Shown: one piece after another, positions 1 to 11,575 of the stretch | How the letters are laid out: each line of letters opens with the position of its first letter | Position numbering within the stretch: position 1 is the first letter of the stretch | Assembly: GCA_025526995.1 (NCBI GenBank) | Contig: JAHLKG010000003.1 | Coordinates: 248,001-312,000 of the forward strand | DNA from: Powellomyces hirtus | Lineage: Eukaryota; Chytridiomycota; Chytridiomycetes; Spizellomycetales; Powellomycetaceae | Reading direction: 5' to 3' | Length of the DNA: 64,000 bases | The notes under the pieces: generated by a model | Seen by the model: the letters and a program-made list of their open reading frames with translations, nothing else | Databases searched by the model: none | Told to the model about the DNA's origin: nothing | Program-made: the position numbers and the translations under genes

Positions 1-1356
1 AGTGAAGAAAGATCCTACTGCAAAACAACTCGTGAAACTGCAAACAGATGTAAATCGCTTCAAAGAACATGTCCCATCTTTTCAAGACAAGATCAAAACT
101 CAGCTGGCAAGCATGAGCGTAACTGTTGCAACCCGTTTTGAGCAAAAGTCAAGGTGTAGACAGAAGCACTCATTACCTTCCCATCACAAAGCACATCTTT
201 AGCATCTCCGACAGCGATCCGCAATCCCACCCGCATCACAAAAGAAACATAGTATACAAACGACTGGCCCCCAGTAACAGCAGTCCCTGAATTACCCTGT
301 GGTATCGAGCACGTATCTCCACATTGTCAGCAGCTACTCAGGCTCTCGACATCAACACAACCCGAAACCAGGTGTACAGTACATACACATGAAGACGCAG
401 CAGCTCTTCTGTCCCTTGCCTCGTGATACTGCCCACTACTGGTTGGCCATGGTCGCACCGCGCAAGAGCCTTGAGTGACTACAGCATCTCTCTGGGGTCT
501 CATGCGGCAAGAGTTGAATAACTGACTGGGACATGAATGGTCTTCAGTGGGAGTGTATTGTCCTGAGAGCGGCCTACCGTGCTGCTACCAGTCCCAGTCT
601 CATATCACGAGGGCAACTAGCGCACGCCGCCTGAGGCTAAGGCATTTCTTTGGAGATGAACAACTGACTAAAATTGCTCTCCAGTGGGATCGCACTGTCG
701 TTGCGGTAAACAAAGGCCTAACCCGCTCAGTCTCGTAGCCCTGTCACGAAGTGAGGCGCTCGCTATCATTCCCGAGGATATGGGTTAAGCTACGGCATCT
801 TTCTGATGATAAACAAACTGACTAGGGCTGGACCCCAGTGTGATCGTACAGTCTTTGCAATTGAAAAGAGACCTACCCCGCTGGGCACCAGTCTCGCATC
901 TCGCAGTGCTGCCGAGTGAGGGGCGATTGAATACTTACTGGCACACACTTTACTAGCACATCATTTGCCTCCAACCAATGGGACCCGTCAAGGGTTAGTT
1001 AGTACACGCCGCCTGAGGCTACGGCATCTCTCCGAACATGTCTCGGTCTCGGAGTATTCCCCGAGGGAGGGGCGAATGGTGACGACATCTATGGGCATCT
1101 GGCTGCGCGCGCGAAAATACAATAAATGCTATTCTCTAAAAATAAAATCCACCCAAAAGTATAAACTTTCGGGCAGACAAAAGTCTAATGTTGCTGTTAT
1201 CAAGCTCAACGCATGCCTGAGCCTTTTTGACTTTTCTGAATTGAAAAATGGTGCTGTCGGTTTCGCCTTTAACCGTCTGCGTACAAAGTGTACGCTTCGC
1301 GTAATCAGGGGGGGTTGAAATATCCCACAAGTCATCTTCATGTGTCACTCATCACA
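1..1356. repeat. Non-coding flank with degenerate repeats
   Basis: No gene is supported in this stretch. Between about 480 and 1080 a degenerate unit recurs: a GCATCT-like core lies at 484, 642, 795 and 1024, so the spacings are about 158, 153 and 229 bp. Each core is preceded by GAGGCTACG-like sequence and followed, in the better copies, by AACTGACT and CCAGTG. The short open frames here have no recognisable domain and overlap on both strands, so I treat them as chance. Confidence 0.5.
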
Positions 1357-2912
1357 ATGTCAAACATGTCAACTCCCCTGATCCGCGAAGCAACACATGC
1401 CGGATCCTGGTACACCAGCAGCGGTAAGAGAGAGAGAGAGCGAAATACGACCAGGGTTCCATTTCCACTAGTTGGAGCTTGTGTACATTTATATATTGAC
1501 TGTACCCCGGCTGTTTGACGCCCACAGGCAAAGCGCTGGGCAAAGAACTCGCAACGTGGCTGGCTGCTGTGCCAAACCCATTACCAGAGACCGACACACC
1601 GCTCCCGATCGGGACATGCAGGGCGATTATTGCGCCGTGAGGAATTTAATTTGTGAAGAGGGGTGGAGGGGGGAAGGGGTGGAAAGACTGAATGGTATCT
1701 TTTTATTTTGGTTGACAGGCACGCTGGGTATGCGTACAGCGGCCCGACGGCGGCGTGGGCGTACCAATGTGTGGATCCGGAACAGATGTGAGGGGTTTTT
1801 GTGTGGAGTTCGCCTGTGTGGGATCCGTGTTTTGGCTGACATTTTGCCGTATATGTGGGGGTTTAGTGAACGGGTTTTCATTCTTGGGTATGCAACAAGC
1901 ACTTTTACGGGCAGGCGGCGGCTCGTTTGTCCGAGTGCGGCATAGGCTGACACAGATTCTGCGGGCGTCTTCTCTATTCCAGGCCCAGTCACCATTACTA
2001 TCTCTCTGGCTGCGCACTCTCTCCATGCAGCGTCTATGCCACCCCATTGGGAAATCTGACATTGGATACTGAAGGTGGGGACCCTTCCTAGCCGCAGTGA
2101 TAGTGTCTATCACTTACACTCGGTGTCATGCTACGGTCTGCAGTCATGGCGGCATTGGAAGCGACGGGCAAGTTTGAAACAATGACCAAGGACCAGGACG
2201 AGGATGAACACAGTATTGAGATGCATTTGCCTTACGTGTACCACACCATGGCATCGTACGTGGGGCCCGCTTTTTGCGATCTAACATGAATGTGCTTTCT
2301 CCGGCAGCACTGAAACTTTAACCCATTTTTATCTGCAGCACGCAACGCACTCCTAAAATCGTGCCTATCCTAATCGGCTCTCTCACATCGTCGCTGGAAA
2401 CCACGTACGGCGCTCTCCTGGCGCCGTACCTCCGCTCCCCGTCGACACTCTTTATCGTGTCCTCTGATTTCTGCCACTACGGGTCGCGGTTCTCGTTCAC
2501 GTCTCTCCCCGCGGCGGCGGGCACCACCACCACCCACTCTGACAACATGCCGATTTACAAACGCATCGAGGCGCTGGACCGCGAGGGCATGCGGTGGGTT
2601 GAGAAGTTGGATCATAAGGCGTTTACAAAGTATCTGAAACAGACGAGGAATACGATCTGTGGACGGCATCCGATTGGAGTGTTATTGTGCGCTGTGCAAG
2701 CCATCAAGGTAAGGGAGTGGCGGGGGGAATGGGGTGGTGAGAAAGGGCTAATTTCTGATTTGGGGTGGGGGGTTTTTTCGCGCGTGTGATAGGAGGAGGA
2801 AAAGGGGAATGTCGATCCTGAATTCAAGTTTACGAAATATGCGCAGTCGAGCCATGTGGAGAGTCCGCGCGATAGTTCTGTATCGTATGCGTCGGGGTAT
2901 CTCACACTGTGA
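1357..2912 (+). CDS. MEMO1: MEMO1-family protein
   Basis: Homologue of Memo, a non-haem-dioxygenase-fold protein linked in other eukaryotes to motility signalling and redox/copper handling. Reading by splice sites gives exons 1357-1423, 1528-1636, 1719-1787, 1867-1887, 1983-2074, 2144-2255, 2339-2708 and 2793-2912, all with GT-AG ends and consistent phases. Family landmarks appear in order: REATHAGSWY at the N-terminus, PHAGYAYSG, RVFILGPSHHYYLSGCALS, DEDEHSIEMHLPY, SSDFCHYG, NTICGRHPIGVLL and a final YAQSS...SVSYASGYL. The conserved His, Asp and Cys positions of the Memo pocket are therefore present. A low-complexity insert (AAAGTTTTHS) follows SSDFCHYG. The ATG at 1357 is the first one compatible with the family start. 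Confidence 0.9.
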
Positions 2913-3495
2913 TGCGTGTTCAAGTACGCAGCCTGACTGAACGCAAACGAATGGAATTGGGAGTGTGAAAGCGTTGGGAGCCACCCGCGGGGGATTGTGT
3001 TTCGGTGTTGGGTTGCATTAGGCGATTCCAATGGTGTGTGTATTGTTTTCCACAGTGTCGCGGGGGCGCGGCTTGTAAATAGTGTGTACATGTAGGTTAA
3101 CCAATATACCATCTCGAAGGCATGCTCGGCTAAAGTGATGCATTGACAAAAAAAGGCGGATCCGACGATCCGATGTGAACGCCCCTGTGCTGAACTGTTG
3201 TTGCTGGGACATTTTTCAGTCATCTCTCTCGCGTTGCGTCTCGCGCGGCTGTAATACTGGATGTGAAAGGGAGAGATGTAAAGAAAGGGGCACATGAGGG
3301 TTGGTATTCGTTTTAGTTTTTTAGGGGTGAAGCAAACTGTTGTTTCTTTTCTGTGTTTTGTCTATCGGGGATGGAGGGATTGGCGGCGCGTACGTGGTAA
3401 CAGCGGGTCTTCCAGTCCTTGTCCGTCTATCGCATCTTCGCGCTCTAGTTGTTTCTTGACCATAACTCTCTAAAACAAAGAGGGACGCATGCATG

Positions 3496-4126
3496 TCAGG
3501 AAAAAAAAACCTTCTGCGCAGGGCGTGGTGTTTGATGTTGCAAAAACCTCACCCTCAAGATGGGTCTCAGTGCGTAGTAGAGTGCGGCTCCCGCGGGGGC
3601 CATCACGAACGCCCAACCAAAGAGTGCGCAGCCGAGTCCCTTGAGCAGGGTCCCGATTCCGTTCCAGAATCCGGCTTGTTTGAGAAAGTCGAGCAGTTGG
3701 GAGGGGGAGAGGGGGAGCGGGTCACGATGGAGGAGGGTTTCGCCTAATCTCATAAACGGGAGTGATCTAGGGGCGGAGCAGACGGGGCGACACGAAAAAA
3801 AAAACACAGGAGGCGTGAGCAGTCGAGGCAGACATGTACGTTTCCTGCTCTCTCTCCCTCCCTTACAGAGCCACATCCACGGGGGTGAGGACCAGATTGA
3901 TTGCCTGCATGATGGGGGTATTCAGCCCCCAGCGCCAGGCGGCCAAGAAACACAGGACCGAGGTGACGCCGAGGACGGGGAAGAGGCCGAACACGACGGC
4001 CATGGTCATGGACATTGCGAGCTTGTCCGGGGCTGTGCCGGCGCGCAAGGCGATTTTGAAGGGAAGGAGGACGCGGGTGCGGAAGAAGGCATTGATGCGG
4101 GATTCGGAGTGGTCTCGGTCGGACAT
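3496..4126 (-). CDS. DUF2062 small membrane protein
   Basis: Two exons on the minus strand, 4126-3867 and 3766-3496, joined across a GT-AG intron (3767-3866) in phase 2. The product is about 176 residues. It carries the DUF2062 pattern: an amphipathic start (FFRTRVLLPFKIALRAG), then hydrophobic stretches (MTMAVVFGLFPVLGVTSVLCF, later FGWAFVMAPAGAALYYAL) separated by the typical NTPIMQAINLVLTPVDVAL segment. The family is widespread in bacteria and fungi and is predicted to be an integral membrane protein; its biochemical role is not known to me. Neighbours on both sides are transcribed from the opposite strand. Confidence 0.75.
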
Positions 4127-4939
4127 TCTGGGCAGTGATGTGTGCGAATTGAGGGGGGGAATGGGTCGGCCCTGAGTGAGAAGGAAGTCGGGGGGGTTTG
4201 GATGAGGAGGGTGACGTGAGCTCGTTTATGGGTTGCACAGCCACACACAGTTCGTGACACGTGACGACATCGGGCATGTGAGTTCCCATTGGAAGGCTGA
4301 TTCGAGCCGGAGTGACATTAGATCATGTCACCCGTTGCTAGATATGACATGAGATATGAGTCAGCCGCGTCCGCAGATTGGTTGGTGGTCATTGGCTCCC
4401 GCTTCCCCGGTGAGTCAATTTGAAATATCGATTGCATATGTGTGTGACCATGTGTGACATGGGGCCCCATCTCTCCTCTATATCTAGGATATCATGGAGC
4501 CTGCGCGGCCCCGTCTTTCTCCATCGCCGTTCGCATTTTTCCCGTGTCTGACAAAGCAGCAGCAGCAAGTGTTGTCGCCCCTGTTGCCTCTGTTGCCTTG
4601 TGGAAAACACACACTCGTAGTTGCTCGTTTCGACACACACTCTCGCAGAGGCACATTCGCTTCTCTCCGTTCCCAGTGTCCGTCCTCAAGGTTTGCGAAG
4701 CCCACAGTGTACCTTCAAACACGGCAGTTCCAAAGGGCGTCCCCACTCCACCTCCGAAACGACCACCCAACGAACTGAACTACCCCCGCCCTATACCGCC
4801 GCCCTTCTACTCGCCCAGTCCATAGGAAACCCCAACGACCTCCCGTCCACCTCCCAATACTACGACCCACCACACAACAGCAGTCAACTAGTTCAATCGC
4901 ACTAACGTTCGCCTTCACCACCACCGAAATCTGCCAACA
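4127..4939. promoter_or_regulatory. Intergenic/5' leader region with a CACGTGA site
   Basis: The 0.8-kb gap separates two divergently transcribed genes: the DUF2062 gene and the CYS-3/Met4-like bZIP gene. It is pyrimidine-rich toward the bZIP start. One CACGTGA motif (4258-4264) matches the core recognised by Cbf1-type bHLH factors, which in yeast partner Met4 at sulphur genes. A regulatory link here is only inference. Overlapping open frames on both strands (4454-4905) have no domain and biased composition, so I do not call them genes. Confidence 0.3.
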
Positions 4940-6054
4940 ATGACTTCCAACTACGACTACATCAGCATGCTCAACATGCCCTCAACGGACCTGTCGCCTC
5001 TTTCGACAACCGACAGCGAGTTCCAGAACGACTTGGATCTGTGGCTCAACGCAGACTTTAGCTTCGATCCCTTGGATCCTGGCGCTGCGGAATTCGGGAC
5101 TGATCGCAAGGGTGGGTAAAAGGCCCCTCTCTTGTGGCCGCACTCGTGGAGTACGACTCACACCAGGGGCTCTCTTGTCTTTTGCGTATTTGTAGCATTC
5201 AACTTTGGCGCCGAACCCACTGCCGTCGCCGAAACGCCCGTCGGTCACCCCTCGCCCGCCCCGGTTGTTGCTCAGACAGCCCTGCTGTCGCAACCGGCGA
5301 TCCCGACCAGCTTTGGTACTCCCAGCTTTGCGGCAACGCCCCTTTTCGCCAACCAGATGGCCATCAACCCTCTTGGTCTCTTTGCTCCAGGCGTTTCCGC
5401 GGCCGGCAACGACATCTCTGGACTGTCTCTGCAGCAGATGATCGCCACCGCCGCGGCCATCAGCAACCCTTTAAACGTCTCGGCACCCGCTACGACCACC
5501 GTTCCGGTCGCGGCCGAAAAGGTCGAGAAGCCCGCTTCGGTGTCCGGCACTGAGGAAGTGCGCGAAAAGACGCTCGAAGAAGTCGACAAGCGTCGCCGCA
5601 ACACGGCCGCTTCTGCCCGTTTCCGCTTGAAGAAGAAGCAGCGTGAACAAGCTCTCGAACAAACTGCCAAGGAAATGTCCGACAAGGCTGCTCAGCTGGA
5701 ACGTCGTGTTCAGGAATACGAAATGGAGCTCAAGTGGCTGAGGCAGCTGGTCACTGACCGCGATGGAAAGAAGCGATTGCGAGACTTTTACGATGAGGTA
5801 CATGGCCCTTGTCCATCTGACGACTGACATCTTGTCACGTAACATGTTGCTTACGTTTCCATTTTTTTTGGCGCATTCAGAGTGGTCTCGCTTTCAACGA
5901 TGGAACCATGGCTGCTGGTTGCGGTCCTGAGGCTTCCGCTGCGGAGACTTGGCCCACCACCCCTGCTTTTGCCGGCGTCATGGCCCTAAAGTCCGCTGGC
6001 CCTGCACCCGCCGCTCCTACTGCTGGCGACAACAAGCGTCGTCGCGTTGACTGA
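4940..6054 (+). CDS. bZIP transcription factor, CYS-3/MetR/Met4-like
   Basis: Three exons (4940-5110 plus one base, 5196-5797, 5881-6054) with GT-AG introns. The product is about 315 residues. The N-terminus is acidic and rich in S/T/L/D (MTSNYDYISMLN..., LDLWLNADFSFDP), typical of an activation region. The bZIP lies about two thirds along: the basic region KRRRNTAASARFRLKKKQ is followed by a zipper with AQLERRV and ELKWLRQLV. This basic region is the type found in fungal sulphur regulators (CYS-3, MetR, Met4). The C-terminus ends in a basic NKRRRVD that could serve as a nuclear signal. A nuclear sulphur-assimilation role is inferred from the basic region alone; other GCN4-like roles are possible. 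Confidence 0.8.
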
Positions 6055-6571
6055 CCAGGGAAATTGATCAGACGATCCCATAAATCGCAGAGATTTTGGG
6101 ACCGCCCTTGTCACAATTTTTTATATATTTTTTTTGTCATGTTTGTTTTGGCCAATGGACTCTGGTCTTAACCTCTGCGTTTACCACCTCATAAGAAAGA
6201 TGTGTGTCACGGGTCCCTGCATAAACAACTTCAGAAGTTAACTTTGCGTTTGTGACTTCTGCAAAGTTCTGCGGTTGCACGGTTGTGACAATAGTTGGCG
6301 GGATACTTTTGCAAATGATACACCAAAAGGCGGAGACGCGTTCACAAGACAAGACCACTGACCGTGACAAACAAGAAGGCCCCGTCCGCCCGCTCGCTTT
6401 CCGCCACGAGTGCAAAAGTGTCAAAAAACAGCACACCAATTTTAGACGCTCCGCAGAGCTTTCCATTGACGTTCTGCAACCTGTCATCGCCTTTAACAAC
6501 AGTCATACCCAATACATTCTCAGGTTATTGCCTGACATTCTCGAAGACTCCCTCCGGGCTTTCTACTCAGT
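6055..6571. other. Intergenic region between the two bZIP genes
   Basis: About 0.5 kb between two co-oriented bZIP genes. It starts with an AT-rich 3' end (TTTTTTATATATTTTTTTTG near 6118). No RNA gene or clear operator was seen. It contains paired TGACTTCTGCAAAG/ACTTCAGAAGTTAACTTTG-like stretches near 6230-6270 that could be factor sites. Confidence 0.3.
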
Positions 6572-8989
6572 ATGGCGACGTCCGCAGCATCTCCGCCAGC
6601 GCAGCAGCAGCTACAGCAGCCGCATTCCTCGGCCGAGCTGGACGATGAGCTCTTCAAGTCTTTCATCAACGACGACCTCCTTAACATGGCCGACATGGAT
6701 CTCACCAGTTACAACGCCCAACTGGCAGACGGCGCAGATTTTGACCCGCTTTCCTATGACATGTTACTGGACGAAACAACGTTCCTGGTGCCACCACAAC
6801 TGCCTTCAGTAGCGCAGGATCAAATGCTGGCGTGGACACCCATGGACGGGATCAGCAGCCCGGAGAGCACGACGTCTAACCTCCGTGCGTTCTCACCTTC
6901 GTCCCCGTCGTCCGCGGCATCGGTGAGATCTCCGACCCAGGAATGGCTTTTGGATTTCGAGGAGGTATGACTGGCAGAGCTTATGTGAGGTCAGACTTGG
7001 CGCAAGAGTACTGACTGACCCTTCTGGTTATGATAGCCGTTGCAGAACACTAGCATACCTAGTTCGGTAGCGACGACTCCACCACCGGTTAAGCCTGTCG
7101 TGGCCGCGGCGCCATCGCCCGTCACTGCCTCCCTTGGCTCCTTCCCGCCACCGATGCCAAATGGCTCATCTGGGCAGCAGTGGAAGTTTATCAACTGTTC
7201 AGCGACAAATATGACAACTCCATCACCACCACCACCACCGCCAGCGTCGGTTGCTTCACGGAAACTATCAATACCCGTATCTCAACAGCGGCAGCAACAA
7301 CAGCAACAGCAACAACAACAACCAATCATCTTGGAACCTCTGCTTCAAATCAAAACCGAGTCCTGCGAGACCCAACCCATTCCCGCAGTGGCGAAACCAC
7401 CTCCACCGAGCATCATTGCTAAAGCGACCTTGGCACCAGCGATCGCGCCCGCTGGCGCATTGGTCCCACCGCCTCCCCCTCTCTCCTTTGTCGACATCAA
7501 GCAGCAACCCCAGCCGCAACAGCCGGAACAACCGCCCGTCCCGCTCACGTCTGCACAAAAGCGGGCTGAGCGGCTCATCCGCAACCGCGCCGCAGCACTC
7601 GAGTCCCGCAAGCGGAAACGCGAACATCAACTCAAACTGGAGGAGCAGAACGAAGCCCTACAAGTTGAGAACGCTACCCTTACCGCGCGCGTACAAGAGT
7701 TGGAGCATAAGGTCGTGGCCCTGCAGACGGAGAACAACTCGCTCAGACAGAAGCTCTACAATGCTTGTGGACAGTTTGCGGACTTTGAAACCGGTCTGTT
7801 TGCAGCCAAACCTCTGGCTGTCCCTGCGGCTGCCGGTAATGGTGGTATTGTGGATTTGCCAAACAAGAAAACCGTTGGAACAGTATTGATGGTAAGTTTT
7901 GTGCAGTTGCATGAGGGTGGATCGTTACCGGAACCGACAATCCTAAATCTTTTCCCCTCCCTCTCTCAGACGGTATTCTTTTCGTTTGCTCTCATCTTCC
8001 TTCCCGGCTTCATGACCTCCACACCTCACCTCGGCGGCCACATTGTCGGCAAAGCCTTCTCCTCGTCTCAACCCTACGACGAAGCCGGCGCGCGGCTCCT
8101 CGATGCCCCACCCCAGATTCTCTATCTGCCTGCATCGGCCGCCGCGCCTTCCACTGCAGTGGGTCTTTACGCGGGCTCCAGCAACGGCGCCCTCGTCCCG
8201 TCATCCCACTATGTCCCGGTGGCGCGCCGCGTGGAAAGCTCGATCTCATTGCCACTCGACTGGCGGTTTGGAGATGTGCTCAACACGTTGGCCAAACAGC
8301 AGCAGCAGCAACATCAAGCGAGGTACCATCATATGGGAGCGCGTGCCCCGGCTCTGTCCGATGGAGCTCTACAGCTCGCGAAGCTCTACAATCTATTCAA
8401 GAGTGACGATGATACACTTGACACTAAAAACAATGACGAAGCCACCACGCCTGTCGCTGCCCACAGTACGCTCCCCAGCACCACCAACACTTACACCGAC
8501 ACGAGATCCCCCGCGCACCAACCCCGTCGCGGCACCGTCGGCAAGCAACTCCTCCACCATACCCGTGACCACCCCATCCCACCGGGCTCCGTCAAACAGT
8601 TCCTCCACGTACCCCCCGGCCACGGCATCCGCTACGAAGCCGACGGCAGCGGAGCAAAAACGGTGCCCCGCCTCCTCACCATTGACGACGCCATCCATCT
8701 TATGCCGTACACCCCCCTCGCGCCGGACCAGCCCACCCCAAACACGATCCCGCGCCCCACCACCGCCGCGGGCAAGAAGAGCGAACGCGAACGCGAACGA
8801 ACCCATGGGCCACGGTTCTCCCTCGTGGCGACGATCCCGGCCCATCATGATCGGCACGCGAGGGATGAGGAACAGGGCGGGTTCTTGCAGCTCGATGTGG
8901 AGGTGATTGACGCGAGACTGGTGAGGTGGAATGCGTCGGGTGCGCCGCCTGCGGCTGCTGCTGCTGCTGCGCCGGCACCACGCGACTAG
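6572..8989 (+). CDS. Membrane-anchored bZIP transcription factor (ATF6/CREB3-like layout)
   Basis: Exons 6572-6964, 7037-7891 and 7970-8989, all phase 0. The second intron (7892-7969, GTAAGT...CTCAG) is 78 nt and open in frame, so unspliced reading would add 26 residues. The N-terminal half is acidic then Pro/Gln-rich, fitting an activation domain. The bZIP has basic region KRAERLIRNRAAALESRKRK followed by heptads LEEQNEALQVENATL and VVALQTENNSL. After splicing, a single hydrophobic segment (TVLM joined to TVFFSFALIFLPGFM) follows about 70 residues later, then a long Ser/Pro/His-rich tail. This order, activator-bZIP-TM-tail, is that of ER-tethered factors released by proteolysis. Activation by ER stress is inference. 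The bZIP class could also be Hac1-related. Confidence 0.75.
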
Positions 8990-9851
8990 CTGCCTGGAGT
9001 GGTGTGCGATAGATCTCGAATGGACAATGTACATATACTTGAAAAAACCAGAGATCCTTTCCTTGCGCGTTAGGATGGTGGGGACAAACGGCGCTGGATT
9101 TTTGCCTTTAGTTCCCCTTAAAACAAAAAAAAAAACCTTGTGAATATGCAAACCGCTTATCCCATGCAGTGTACTTGCCCCCCTTCGATCGTCAATCTCT
9201 GATGCGACTGACGTAACAAATACGCAAGAAAAACGGGAACACGGACAACGTCTGTCCCCCAAACGCACTACCTGGTCGCAACCAAACTGAACGTAGCGAA
9301 AAGCTCGAATCCGGAAAAAAAAACGGATGTCGGGTCTTTTTTCTTTTCGGCGGCGCGAACATGTAATAAAAATTCAAACTAGGTCGAGAATGGGGGGAGG
9401 CCGTGCTGTGTGGGTCTTTTTTTTTTTTTTTTTTTTTTTTTTCTCACTCTTTGCTCTCGCGCGACAGGCGCGCGGGCCAACGACCACCGAGCCTGAGAAC
9501 TGAAAGTGGGACTACATGTCTACTCTATGTTTCTATGTGGTGGGGGGGGGGTGTGTGATCACATACCACCTATGAATTCGAAATGACGCATCTAATGGGG
9601 GGGACTTGCACAAGAGAGGGGCGGAGGAACTGTCGCGATGATGTCGAGTGGGTCAGTTGGAGGTGGTTGCGAGGGGGGCGCAGTTCCGTGTTGGGAGCGG
9701 TGGATGCGCGGGAGCTGGTGGGGCGGGGTGATTGGGGATGTTGAGGGTGTTGAGTGGTGAATTGGATGGGGGGGCGAGATGTTCGTCAACCATGTGGGTT
9801 TGCTCAACAGTGGACGCGTCCCCACGCGGGGGGGGGGTTGCTTGAGCTATC
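8990..9851. other. Convergent intergenic region with homopolymer tracts
   Basis: Space between two convergent genes. It holds A-runs at about 9124 and 9316, a 26-base T tract at 9417-9442 and G-runs around 9540-9550 and 9770-9840. No gene-like frame was found. Tracts of this kind recur at other 3' ends in this genome. Confidence 0.4.
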
Positions 9852-11327
9852 TCACGCAGCCGTCTTCCTGAAGCGGGCAATGAACAAGCCACTCGTGTTC
9901 GACGCCGTGGGGCTGAACCTCAGCACATGCTGCATGCCCTGCACGCCGTCATACATCTCGACCCGTTTCGCAAGCGGGAACGCGTGAGCACCTGGGACGT
10001 GTTCCACGACCACGTTCCCCTCATTGGCGTTCAGAAAATCCGCGACCACGGCCTCATTCTGGCGCACCGTGAAACTACACGTCGCGTACACGAGGATCCC
10101 GCCCGGTTTCAGCAACCGGAAGCCGTTCGCGAGGAGGCCGCGCTGAAGGGTCCACAGCTGCGCGGGGTCGAGGTGGGAGAGGACGTTGTTGTTGTTGTTG
10201 GGCAAGACGAGGTTGGCCCAGCCGGCCCGGTCGTATTTGACGAGGTGCGCAATGGACCCGTCGTGTGTGCATTCGGCGTCGACGAGGACTTTGTCGTAGA
10301 GGTGGGCGGGGTGGGAAAGTTGTGGGTCGGTGCGGAGGAGGCGGGTGGCGTGGAAGGGTTTGAGTTTGGGTTTTTTGCGCGGTGGTGAGGGGCAGGAGGA
10401 GGAGGAGGAGGACGAACAGGGGTGAGGTGGGGATGCAGCGGGAATCGTGCGTGGTGCTGTGGTCGTCATCTCTGGCTCGCTCTGCGGCGAGAGATGTGTT
10501 GGTGACGTGGTAGAAGGGGACAGGGTTGCTTCTGGTTCACTGCACTTGTCATTGGCGGTGGTCGTGCTGAGAGGACCGTCGGGATGTTGGCCCGCAGACG
10601 AGGGATCTGTGGATTGGGGTTCGGTTGGTGGTGTGGAACGCGATGCCATGCGGTGGTCGAGCTCGGATGGCGCGTGGACGTCAAATGTAGTTCCATCTGA
10701 GATAGCCAGGAATGAATAAGGGAGAAAGACGTTGATGAATACGAAAGAAGAACATCGGGTGTTTGGTTTTTGAATGAACATCTGTAAAATTCCCATACCT
10801 GCAACAAACAACCTCCCGCGCTGCACTCTATACTTTTTCAACATATTCCTACACACCGCAATCCTCTCGGGATTGACATCCACTCCCGTCACACTTCCGG
10901 TCCCTTCTTCCCCTTGCAAATCCGCCACATGGCACAGCTTCATCCCGGGTGCACAGCACAGATCCAACACATGGTCGCCCGGCTGCACATCCAGCGCCAG
11001 GACCGCCACACCCGACGCCACATCCACCCCGTAGATTTGGCGCTGCTTATATGCTGGACACGTTGCGATCCGGGTGGATGCGGCGAGAGCGTAGAACCCG
11101 CTAGTGGGTGGAAGCCAGGCGACGGGTGTGAGCGGGGTGCCGAGTTGGAGGGCGAGAGTCGGGATGTCGATGCGGGGTGTGGAGCGAGGGTTGAGCCGGA
11201 TGTAGCGTGGGAGGGGAGACGTGAGGGCGTATTCGGAGAGAGAGAGGGAATTGGAGCGGAGGAAGGCGAGGAAGGGCTCTGGGAAGTTGTCGGAGAGGGA
11301 CATTGTGGGTGGGACCTCTTCGTCCAT
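9852..11327 (-). CDS. NOL1/NOP2/Sun RNA (cytosine-5) methyltransferase
   Basis: Exon 1 is 11327-10799 and exon 2 is 10696-9852; the GT-AG intron (10697-10798) must be removed to join LFVA to DGTTFDV. The domain order is NSUN-like: substrate-side region (RYIRLNPRS), a PUA-like middle, then the SAM fold with motif I VLDLCCAPGMK, GVDVNPERIAVCR, a motif IV cysteine in VLVDAECTHDGSI, and the catalytic-cysteine motif VI LVYATCSFT. Both Cys of the m5C mechanism are visible. A Ser/Thr/Pro-rich insert of about 120 residues separates motif III from motif IV and is unusual. The target is probably tRNA or rRNA; NSUN3/NSUN6-like assignment is uncertain. The start at 11327 is the first ATG with matching context. 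Confidence 0.85.
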   Translation of the reverse strand: MDEEVPPTMSLSDNFPEPFLAFLRSNSLSLSEYALTSPLPRYIRLNPRSTPRIDIPTLALQLGTPLTPVAWLPPTSGFYALAASTRIATCPAYKQRQIYGVDVASGVAVLALDVQPGDHVLDLCCAPGMKLCHVADLQGEEGTGSVTGVDVNPERIAVCRNMLKKYRVQRGRLFVAGMGILQMFIQKPNTRCSSFVFINVFLPYSFLAISDGTTFDVHAPSELDHRMASRSTPPTEPQSTDPSSAGQHPDGPLSTTTANDKCSEPEATLSPSTTSPTHLSPQSEPEMTTTAPRTIPAASPPHPCSSSSSSSCPSPPRKKPKLKPFHATRLLRTDPQLSHPAHLYDKVLVDAECTHDGSIAHLVKYDRAGWANLVLPNNNNNVLSHLDPAQLWTLQRGLLANGFRLLKPGGILVYATCSFTVRQNEAVVADFLNANEGNVVVEHVPGAHAFPLAKRVEMYDGVQGMQHVLRFSPTASNTSGLFIARFRKTAA

Positions 11328-11575
11328 AATCGCAACAAACCCCGCCTTTGCTCCAAAATTCCTTTTCAGTGTTAGTGGGGCACAATGTCTGTGTTAGGAA
11401 TGAGAACTGAGTGCGTTGTAATGGCAGCGTTTGTTTTTGTTTTTTTTTCTGTCTTGCAAGCGAACGAGAGAGTGTGCTTTTCCCCACGCGTTCGCTTTGA
11501 AACGCGTTGGGCAACGCGGGCGAAACGGCATCCTGTCAATTCCCGACCACTAACCCAAAAAGGCTCGCCCCCACC

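Noticed and set aside
4454..4905. Overlapping frames of about 100 codons upstream of the first bZIP gene
   Set aside because: Present in several frames on both strands with biased composition and no domain; treated as leader/promoter sequence.
8393..9268. 291-codon minus-strand frame over the end of the second bZIP gene
   Set aside because: GC-rich shadow of the coding strand; no domain, and the sense frame shows bZIP and membrane features.
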